A stretch of DNA of 64,000 nt from Flavobacterium endoglycinae. GTDB taxonomy: Bacteria > Bacteroidota > Bacteroidia > Flavobacteriales > Flavobacteriaceae. Location: NCBI RefSeq assembly GCF_017352115.1, contig NZ_CP071448.1, positions 1,387,001 through 1,451,000 on the forward strand, written 5' to 3'. The position numbers and the translations under genes were made by a program. The notes under the pieces are model-generated. The model saw only the letters and a program-made list of their open reading frames with translations, ran no database searches and was not told where the DNA came from. Below are positions 32,457-40,600 of the stretch, in pieces. Positions within the stretch are counted from its first letter, which is position 1, and each line of letters begins with the position of its first letter.

Positions 32457-34226
32457 ATGAATCCAAATATTGAAACCAATCCGTTATTAGAGAAATTGCC
32501 GAAACATTTACAGCAATTTATTAAACCACAAGATTACAGTGATTATACTCCTATAAATCAAGCGGTTTGGCGATATGTAATGCGTAAAAATGTGGATTAT
32601 CTTTCAAAAGTAGCGCATCATTCTTATTTGGAAGGTTTACGCAAAACCGGAATTGAAGTCGATTCTATTCCGAGTATGTATGGCATGAACCGAATTCTAA
32701 GCGAAATTGGCTGGGCCGCAGTTGCCGTTGACGGATTTATTCCGCCAAATGCTTTTATGGAATTTCAGGCTTATAATGTTTTGGTTATTGCATCCGATAT
32801 TCGACAATTGGAACATATCGAATACACACCTGCTCCAGACATTATTCACGAAGGTGCCGGCCACGCTCCTATTATTGCAAATCCTGAATATGCCGAATAT
32901 TTAAGACGTTTTGGAGAAATTGGCTGTAAAGCGATTTCATCTCATAAAGATTATCAGATGTATGAAGCAATTCGTTTGCTTTCTATTTTGAAAGAAGCTG
33001 AAGATACACCGCAGGAAAAAATCGACGAAGCCGAAAAAGCAGTTGCCGATTTACAAAATGATATGGGCGAATTATCTGAAATGGCTCAAATTAGAAATCT
33101 GCATTGGTGGACAGTTGAATATGGTTTAATTGGAACTGTTGAAAATCCAAAAATTTACGGCGCCGGATTGCTTTCTTCTATTGGTGAAAGCGCTCATTGT
33201 ATGACCGATAATGTAAAGAAAATCCCGTATGATATTTCGGCTGCGAATCAAAATTTTGACATTACACAGTTACAGCCTCAACTATATGTAACACCAACTT
33301 TTTCTCATTTAAGTTTGATTCTGGAAGAGTTTGCCAATAAAATGGCTTTAAGAACCGGAGGTTTATCAGGAATTAAAAAACTGATTCAGTCAAATGCTTT
33401 AGGAACGATTGAGTTAAGTACTGGTTTACAGATTTCTGGAGTTTTTACAAATGTGATTGAAGAAGAAGGAAAACCGGTTTATATTCAAACAACTGGAAAG
33501 ACGGCTTTGGCATATCGTGAAAAAGAACTGGTTGGTCACGGAACCTTAACACATCTTCATGGTTTTGGAAGTCCGATTGGAAAATTAAAAGGTTTTAATC
33601 TCGCCATTGAAGACATGAGTCCGAAGGATTTACAGGCTTACAGTATTGTAGAAAATGAAACAGTAAAACTTGAATTTGAAGGCAACATTATCGTGGAAGG
33701 TGAAATTATTACTGGATCTCGAAATCTTCACGGAGAAATTATTCTCATCAGTTTTAGAAATTGTACGGTTACTCACGGCGAAACGATTTTGTTTCAACCA
33801 GAATGGGGCAATTATGATATGGCGATTGGTAAAAAAGTGATTTCTGCTTTTTCTGGTCCAGCCGATGTCAATAGTTTTGACTTGATTAATATTGTTCCTT
33901 CGACAAAGACTATTAAAGCAAAACATACTTTAGAACGCGATGATTTAGAGAATTTATACGCATCCGTTCGAAACATCAGAACCAATAAAGAATCTAAAAC
34001 GAATTTACAATCTGTATTTGAAAAACTGAAAAAAGAACATTCAAATGATTGGTTATTAGCGGTTGAAATCGCAGAACTTTTAAAAGATTCTGATGACAAA
34101 CAGCTTTTACAGGAAGTATTGGTTTATCTGGATCAATTGAAAAAAAGACGACCTGAAACTGCCCATTTAATTTCGGGTGGATTGGATTTGATTTTTAATA
34201 ATTCTCATTTGCCACAAAGTCACTAA
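32457..34226 (+). CDS. Long aromatic amino acid hydroxylase (phenylalanine 4-monooxygenase-like)
   Basis: A 589-residue protein whose first 290 residues carry the catalytic domain of pterin-dependent aromatic amino acid hydroxylases. The iron ligands are His131 and His136 in IIHEGAGHAPII and Glu221 in WWTVEYGLIG. It probably makes tyrosine from phenylalanine with a pterin cofactor. Typical bacterial enzymes are about 260-300 residues, so the C-terminal 290 residues (GFGSPIGKLKGFN, then beta-rich and Lys/Glu-rich parts) are an extension of unknown role; long forms also occur in other Bacteroidota. The last residues (PQSH) and stop codon fall in an 8-mer repeat at 34215-34230. Confidence 0.8.
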   Translation: MNPNIETNPLLEKLPKHLQQFIKPQDYSDYTPINQAVWRYVMRKNVDYLSKVAHHSYLEGLRKTGIEVDSIPSMYGMNRILSEIGWAAVAVDGFIPPNAFMEFQAYNVLVIASDIRQLEHIEYTPAPDIIHEGAGHAPIIANPEYAEYLRRFGEIGCKAISSHKDYQMYEAIRLLSILKEAEDTPQEKIDEAEKAVADLQNDMGELSEMAQIRNLHWWTVEYGLIGTVENPKIYGAGLLSSIGESAHCMTDNVKKIPYDISAANQNFDITQLQPQLYVTPTFSHLSLILEEFANKMALRTGGLSGIKKLIQSNALGTIELSTGLQISGVFTNVIEEEGKPVYIQTTGKTALAYREKELVGHGTLTHLHGFGSPIGKLKGFNLAIEDMSPKDLQAYSIVENETVKLEFEGNIIVEGEIITGSRNLHGEIILISFRNCTVTHGETILFQPEWGNYDMAIGKKVISAFSGPADVNSFDLINIVPSTKTIKAKHTLERDDLENLYASVRNIRTNKESKTNLQSVFEKLKKEHSNDWLLAVEIAELLKDSDDKQLLQEVLVYLDQLKKRRPETAHLISGGLDLIFNNSHLPQSH

Positions 34227-34313
34227 GACGCGAAGTTTTTTATTTCACGCAGATTTTGTTGATTTAAGCTGATTCTGCTGATTTTTTTTTAATCTCGCAA
34301 AGACGTCAAGTCG
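34215..34313 (-). repeat. 8-mer CTT repeats at the end of the hydroxylase gene
   Basis: On the minus strand 34215-34230 reads CGTCTTAG TGACTTTG, and 34298-34313 reads CGACTTGA CGTCTTTG. Both share the NNNCTTNN 8-nt period seen elsewhere. Between them is a stretch with GATTTT/GATTTA/GATTCT at 9-10 nt spacing (34250-34290). The first pair contains the stop codon of the hydroxylase gene. Confidence 0.55.
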
Positions 34314-34338
34314 CAAATTTTAATAAATCTTTTTTTGA

Positions 34339-34461
34339 ATTACCTCCTGCTTAGCTGGAGGAAAAATAAAGTTAACTACAAAGGCTTTAGCCAAACATTA
34401 GTTTTGCCTAAAGCCTTTTCTTTTTTTATAAAAATCCTCAAGCTAAAGCAGGAGGCAATTA
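34339..34461. repeat. Nested palindromic element, copy A
   Basis: The outer arms lie at about 34339-34362 and 34435-34460: each starts CCTCCTGCTT, is nearly complementary to the other, and also has an internal AGCT hairpin. An inner hairpin (about 34380-34418) has arms built on AAAGGCTTTAG.CAAAC and is followed by TTCTTTTTTT. The same layout occurs at 48763-48888 with different outer sequence but the same inner GGCTTTAGCCAAA motif. It lies between convergent genes and could also terminate transcription. Confidence 0.7.
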
Positions 34462-34480
34462 ATTAAAATAAAAAACTCTG

Positions 34481-34512
34481 AACCTTTGTTACTTTATCAC
34501 TTTGAAGCTTTA
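34481..34512 (+). repeat. Array of four 8-mers, NNNCTTTR type
   Basis: Units AACCTTTG, TTACTTTA, TCACTTTG, AAGCTTTA with an exact 8-nt period. It lies between the palindromic element and the end of the DUF4230 gene (stop at 34520). Confidence 0.65.
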
Positions 34513-34519
34513 ACAAAAT

Positions 34520-35149
34520 CTAAAGCTTCAAATCCTGATTCAACTCCGTTTCGGATTCAATCGTTTTTCCGTTATATTGAAGTTTCCAGCCCATTGAATT
34601 GGTCATAATTAAAATCTTAGACAATTCGCTTATTAGTCTGTTTTGGGCGTTGGTTTTTAGTGTAGAATTTTCGATTTTTTTAGCCAGATTTGCTTTTACA
34701 GATTTGTTGATTTTATTGTAATCATCACCTGTAAACGGATTCAGTTTACTTTGTTCTACATCATAAAACTGAATATCTGGATTTATTGTAATTTCTTCTT
34801 TTGGAATATTTAAAATCGTAATAGTTTTATTTTTTTCGTCAATGTCATATTTCATTTTATGAAGATCGTATGCTACTGTAACATTTGCATTTACCACAAT
34901 CAGCGCTTTTTTCTCAAAAGAAATCATATTCATTAAATACTTCTGCTGATTTTTATAGGTAATTACTTCCGAGAAATGTCCTTCGGTAACGACCAGCTTT
35001 CCAACATTAAGAATCTGCTGCTGAATTAAATTGGTATTATAGTCAATTCCAGAATCGTCATCTTTTTTGAACTGACAGTATTTAAAAGCCAGAACAATCA
35101 GTAAAACAATAACACCGATTCCTATAATTCTTTTGATCAAGTTTTGCAT
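34520..35149 (-). CDS. DUF4230 membrane-anchored protein
   Basis: A 209-residue protein with one N-terminal transmembrane helix (about 8-24, IIGIGVIVLLIVLAF) followed by a soluble part in the periplasm or cytoplasm. The DUF4230 pattern is visible: LVVTEGHFSEVITYKNQ, KKALIVVNANVTVAYDLHK, ITILNIPKEEITINPDIQFYDVEQS, and a helical end with LIMTNSMGWKLQYNG. The family has no established function. It starts downstream of the tamL stop on the same strand, with a repeat-bounded gap of 181 bases between. Confidence 0.8.
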   Translation of the reverse strand: MQNLIKRIIGIGVIVLLIVLAFKYCQFKKDDDSGIDYNTNLIQQQILNVGKLVVTEGHFSEVITYKNQQKYLMNMISFEKKALIVVNANVTVAYDLHKMKYDIDEKNKTITILNIPKEEITINPDIQFYDVEQSKLNPFTGDDYNKINKSVKANLAKKIENSTLKTNAQNRLISELSKILIMTNSMGWKLQYNGKTIESETELNQDLKL

Positions 35150-35197
35150 TCGAATAAAATATTTATGACCAATTTACTTCTTTTTATTCTTTTTTTC

Positions 35198-35321
35198 GCC
35201 ACGAATTCACGAATTTTCACTAATTCCTTTGAGTTTAAATATGTGTCTAATTCCACAAATTAAAATTCGAATAATTCGAGTTTAACGCTAGCAAATTAAA
35301 GCTAATTCGTGAATTCGTGGC
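35198..35321. repeat. 18-bp perfect inverted repeat bounding a 124-bp element
   Basis: GCCACGAATTCACGAATT (35198-35215) and its exact complement (35304-35321) bound an AT-rich interior of 88 nt. Each arm is itself two copies of CACGAATT, again an 8-nt unit. It lies between tamL and the DUF4230 gene. It has no ORF and no flanking target duplication that could be recognised by eye. Confidence 0.65.
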
Positions 35322-35330
35322 TAAAAAAAT

Positions 35331-37646
35331 TTAAAAAGGATATCCAATAGCTATATTCAAAATTAGATTGTCTTTTCGCCAGGAACTGCTTCCGAAATTA
35401 ATATCATCAATTACCCATCTTTGTCCGTCTGGTAAAGCTGGATTTCGAAGCGGCATGGCTAAATCGGTTCTTAAAATCAGGAATGACAAATCGAAACGCA
35501 AACCAACTCCTGCTCCAACAGCAAATTCTTTCATAAAGTCTTTCGAAAATTCAGCTCCCGGTTTATTAGGATCGGCATTTAAAAGCCAGATATTTCCAGC
35601 GTCTAAGAAAACCGCTCCTCTTACGATACTAAAAAGTTTTGCACGATATTCGGTACTGAATTCCAGTTTTATATCACCTGATTGGTCTGGAGTATAGTTG
35701 TTCGTTAAGTTATCTGGAAGCACGTAACTACCCGGACCTAAAGTTCTGGCTCTAAAAGCACGTATACTATTGGTTCCACCTGCTACAAATTGTTTTGAAG
35801 TTGGAAGGGTATTCGAATTTCCATATGCAAATCCGGCACCAACAATTAATCGGCTGGCTAATTCACTTTCTTTACTCAATTTCAAATAATGTCTAAAATC
35901 TGATCTGATTTTAACATATTGGCTAAACGGAACATCAAATATGGTTTTTACATTATCTTTATTATAATTTGCACCAGTAACTAATCCAGTTATGTTTCCT
36001 GCTAAATCCAATTCTCCGTTAAAATAAATGGTATTTTTTCGGCGTTTCTGCATGGTATTCGTATACGTGTAATTGTAAGTTGGTCCAAAAATCAATTGTT
36101 TTTCAATTACTTTACCCAACGCCGGATCTTGAGCAATGTCGTCCATATATTCTGGCGTAACGTGATTTGGACTCACATACGTAATGTCTACTACATTTAA
36201 TTGATGTTCTTTACGGATGTTCTCTTTCCATAAATATCCAAAAGAGGTATTAAAGGAATTCAAAGCATACAGCTGGGTTCTTTTTTGATATTCGTATCGC
36301 AGTGTTACTTTAGTTCTAGGTACATATTCGCTGTTTCCTTCAATGTTAAAAGGCGTTATAAATCTTGGCCAGGTCAAACTGGTTTCGGCTCCGAGTTTAT
36401 AGATGTTTTTCCCTTTATTTACACCTCCAAGCTGAAAATCGGCACCGCCAAAAATGGAGAAAGTAAATAATTCTGCCCCACGAAAGAAATTACGGTTATT
36501 CCAGTTCACATTTACTTCTGTTCCGGTATAACTTGCTGAATTGGTTTTTCCTAAAACCTCAACTCGTATGAATTTCTTTGGCAGAAGTGTTAAGTAGTAA
36601 TACGAATCTAAAGCATTTTTAATACTGTCTGACGGTTTAAATTCGTTCTTTACAAAACTGAACGTTCCTAGATTTACAAATCGGTTTAAAGTTAGATTAT
36701 GATCTTTTCTATTGTACAAATCTCCTTTTTTAAAGTAAATTGTACGATCATAAACTCTTGGTTTAAAAGTCTCTGTAGTATCTATAATCGTAAAGTCTTT
36801 GTACTGCTGAATATTTCTTTTTCTGTACACCATGCTGTCATTCGTCAGCGAATAATTAGGATACACAAAGATTTTATCAATTTTATAAGCTGTAAGTGCT
36901 TTTACAGGCGTATCATCTTTTATTACCAATCGAATATTGACTTCGTGATCGCCTTTACTGCTGTCTACTTTTGCCAGAATATAATCGGGATTAAAATAGT
37001 AATATCCTTTTTCTTTTAATCGGGCATCGATTCGTTCTCTTTCGGCTTTAATTACATCCAAATCATACGGATTTCCAACCTTCAGCAGACTTCTTCGGCT
37101 TGATCTTCCAATAATTCTGGACATTGCCAGCGAATCATCTGGAAAAATGACACTTTTTATTTTGTATTGTTTTTTTGGCGTAACAGTATATTCTGCTGTT
37201 ACTCTTTTATTTTTAGCAGTAGAATCGGCGCTAACGCGGGTTTTAAAGAAACCTCTATTTTCTGTATAATTTCGTAAAACAGATGCATTGTAATCTAAAT
37301 CAACCTGACTAAAAAGCACCGGCGGTTCTCCCACTTTATTACGAAGCCAGTAACGTGTTCCTTTTTCTTTTTTAGGTTCTCCGGCAAGATTGTAAATCCA
37401 TAATTTAGGACGAAGACCTAGAAATTTTTTATTGGGTTTTGGGCGCAGTAATCCTTCCAATTCTGTTTCAAGTGCTTTTCGTTCCTTTTTTTTCAACACA
37501 GAATCTTTCACCGTTACAGAACCTCCTGTGTAAAGCAATTCACCTTCAGGCAGGTACTTTGTATTGCTGCATCCTAAAACAAAAAATAAGGAAAACAGCG
37601 TCATACACTTTTGAAATAGGCTTATATGATTATGTTTTTTGTTCAT
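35331..37646 (-). CDS. tamL: TamL, lipoprotein BamA/TamA-family outer membrane protein
   Basis: Taken from the ATG at 37644-37646 (MNKKHNHISLFQ, 771 residues); a TTG three codons upstream is also open. A lipobox (FFVLGCSNTKYLPEG) marks it as the lipid-modified TamA homologue of Bacteroidota, TamL. The N-terminal half holds POTRA-like repeats (YKIKSVIFPDDS, RIDARLKEKGYYYFNPDYIL) and the C-terminal half a 16-strand barrel ending in NLILNIAIGYPF. With TamB it spans the envelope for outer membrane assembly or lipid traffic. It overlaps the tamB stop by 17 bases, so translation is coupled. Confidence 0.9.
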   Translation of the reverse strand: MNKKHNHISLFQKCMTLFSLFFVLGCSNTKYLPEGELLYTGGSVTVKDSVLKKKERKALETELEGLLRPKPNKKFLGLRPKLWIYNLAGEPKKEKGTRYWLRNKVGEPPVLFSQVDLDYNASVLRNYTENRGFFKTRVSADSTAKNKRVTAEYTVTPKKQYKIKSVIFPDDSLAMSRIIGRSSRRSLLKVGNPYDLDVIKAERERIDARLKEKGYYYFNPDYILAKVDSSKGDHEVNIRLVIKDDTPVKALTAYKIDKIFVYPNYSLTNDSMVYRKRNIQQYKDFTIIDTTETFKPRVYDRTIYFKKGDLYNRKDHNLTLNRFVNLGTFSFVKNEFKPSDSIKNALDSYYYLTLLPKKFIRVEVLGKTNSASYTGTEVNVNWNNRNFFRGAELFTFSIFGGADFQLGGVNKGKNIYKLGAETSLTWPRFITPFNIEGNSEYVPRTKVTLRYEYQKRTQLYALNSFNTSFGYLWKENIRKEHQLNVVDITYVSPNHVTPEYMDDIAQDPALGKVIEKQLIFGPTYNYTYTNTMQKRRKNTIYFNGELDLAGNITGLVTGANYNKDNVKTIFDVPFSQYVKIRSDFRHYLKLSKESELASRLIVGAGFAYGNSNTLPTSKQFVAGGTNSIRAFRARTLGPGSYVLPDNLTNNYTPDQSGDIKLEFSTEYRAKLFSIVRGAVFLDAGNIWLLNADPNKPGAEFSKDFMKEFAVGAGVGLRFDLSFLILRTDLAMPLRNPALPDGQRWVIDDINFGSSSWRKDNLILNIAIGYPF

Positions 37647-40600
37647 TTCCTTCAATTTGGTTTTCTTGCTGATTTTCCTGTAATTTTTCCTTTTCTTTTG
37701 CTTCTCTCTTTTTTTGTTTTTCTTTCTCTTTACGAAGTTTTTCTTCTCTTATCAATTCCCTTTCCTGTTCGGTACGATGGAAAAGTTCTCTGAATTTATT
37801 GTAACTCATCGTAATGACAAAGGCAACTCCGGTTTCAATAACCTGACCTTCAACAGCTACCTGATACTGGTTTTTTCTATAAGCGCGAACCATATAACGT
37901 CCGTCTTTTGTTAATTGATAATCAAGGGCAACGTCTCCGGCAATATTGGTGCTTTCTTCATTGGCACGTTCCTGTCCTTCTACTCCAAAACTGCTTCCTA
38001 CTGTAACTTTTAATCTATCGTCCAGCAGTTTTTTAGAAACCTCAACATTCAAATCAGTTCTGTTCTGCATGGTTCCAGTTGTATAATCTTCAGTAGATTC
38101 CAGATCGAAATTGACTTCAAATCCTGTAATAAGTTCTCCAGCCAGATTGTTTAATTGCTGCGAAAGGATCTTACTCACACTCTGTCTGGCAAACGATTCG
38201 GCATTTACACCGCCGCTTTCACTTTGGAAAGGATTTTCGCCCACAAATCGGTTAAGTAATAAAAGGGCAAAAACTTGTTTGTTTAATTCAGCCGGATCTT
38301 GTTCTAATTGTTTTAATCTGCTTTGTGTCAGTTCAACTACATCTGATGAAACATTGTAATTACCTTCTGGCAGTTCAATTCCAAAAGAGATTTCCGGTTT
38401 CATTAATTCTCCATTCATTTTCAATAAGGTATTGAACGGAAGTTTTTGTTTGTATGTGTTTTGTATCGTTGTACTTTCGCTTTTCAACTGATTGCCCAGT
38501 AAATCGATCGGCGCCGTGTTGACTTTATAAATTGCGGTTATATTAACATTAGCCATTGTTGGTTCACCGTTCCAGGTTATGAAACTTCCTTTTTGGATAT
38601 CAAATTTTCTTTTTATTCCATTGAAGTTCATTTGATAAGCACCATCCGAAAATTCATATTTACCTGTCAGAGTTGTTTTTCCAGATTGATCGATTCCGCC
38701 GACTAGTTCTGCTTCACCTTTCAAATTCAAATAATCCCCATTTGATTTATCGATTAATAAAGTCAATTCTGCTTCTTTATCAATTGAAATGGCAACATTT
38801 ACATCCATTCCTTTAAGCTCAGACTGATTTAACTGATTTTCCAGCTCAACAGTCTGCTTTAAGTACATATTGTCTTCATTCACAAATTCAACAATTCCTT
38901 CACGATCTGCAATCGAAGGATCTGACTGCGGCAGCACCACTGTAAATTTGGTTTCTTTATTGATTTTAACTGTTCCATCAATAACAGGACTATCCAGATT
39001 TCCTTTAACATTCAGTTTGGTATCCAGAAACAAATCGCCATAGAACAAATCATTATCTTTTGCTTTCGAATTTATGGCTCTGAAATCATTGGCTTCGACT
39101 ACTAAATCAAAATTGTATTTTCTAAAATCAGGCGATTTTATATTCCCGTTTACATATAATTCGTTATCGTTTTCATCAAAAAGAGAGAATTTATCAAAAG
39201 TAATCGTCTCATTGCTGAAAGTGATTTTTTCGTTTTTAGTTTTAAAATATGAATTAAGTTGTGTGACTCTAAAACCAGTATCATTAAAATTTAATTCTCC
39301 ATTAATCTGTGGTGCTGCAGTATTTCCGGTTACTTTAAAGTTCCCAGATAGATATCCAGTTCCTTCGGTAATGTTACCCATTGTAAAGCCCTGAATGCTT
39401 TTTATGTTGAGTTTATTGATATCGATATCAAAATCAAAATTTCCAGCTTTAAGTTGATAATCTCCCGTTAATTTAAGGTCATTTCCTTCGTCACTTAACG
39501 TCACATTGGCTGCAAGAGTATTGGCTGTTTTGTTGTCTAATTTTACTTCTAAATCGCCGACTTTTTCTCCTTTAAAAGCAAAATCATCAATTTTTAAGTC
39601 TGATGTAAAAGTGGGGTTTGTCATTACATTTTCGACAACTGCATTTCCGTTAATTAAACCCTGCATCAAAACTTCGTCTTTTTTCACCATATTCATGATG
39701 GTCTCAATTTTGAAGTTTACAAAATCGACCTGTAAAGGTGCGTTGTCCTGCGTTCCCTGCGACTGAACTTTTAATTCGTTCCCGTTATTATCAAGATTGA
39801 ATTTGTTTACATAAAGTCTTTTTTCGCCAAATTCGATAGCATTTTCTGGATCAACATTCCATTTATCGTAATTTAAAACAAAGTTTTCGGCATCGAGTTT
39901 TACAATGTTTTTAGAATCTTCTGTTTTAAATTCTCCAGCTATATAATATTGTTGTTTTTGTTTGGCGTCCTGAACTTCAAGAGCATACGTCAAAATATTA
40001 TTCTGCACATCACCTTTTAAAGTGGTAAATGGAACTTTTAACGAACCGCTTTCGATTGTAGCGATAGAAATCGAGTATTCTAAAGCATTTTCTTTGGCTT
40101 CAATATTTATTTTTCCGTCAGAAATAGTGTTTTCTCCATACGTGATTCTTGGAATAGTTCCTCTAACCTCTAATGAATCGGTCGCATTATTATATTTTCC
40201 CGTAATTTTAATCGGCTCTAAGCCAGTTAATTTTGGAATCAGTTTAAAAAGAATCGGGTCATTATTAACCGTTAAGGTAAACGCTAATCTTTGCTCATCT
40301 GATTCTGCGTTTACTTTTGGAGTTTTTAAATCAATATATTTCGATAGTGATTTTTTTACTGCATTGGCAAGCGTTGTTAATTTGTATTTCCCGTCAACTT
40401 CTGCTTTTAAAAACTGAGACGAAATTTTAATATTATTTTTGGTGTTATCTGAAAACGCAATTACACGAACCGAATCTAAAACGATTGGCTCAGCATCTTT
40501 CAAAATCTGAACATTCGACAAAAATACTTTTCCGTTTAAGAAATCAGGATTGCTGTTAGTAATATCGGCGTCGACATTACCGCGCAGTTTCATTGGCCCC

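Noticed and set aside
14182..34512. CRISPR array
   Set aside because: The 8-mer arrays and palindromes have no spacer-repeat alternation of CRISPR size and no cas gene is present.
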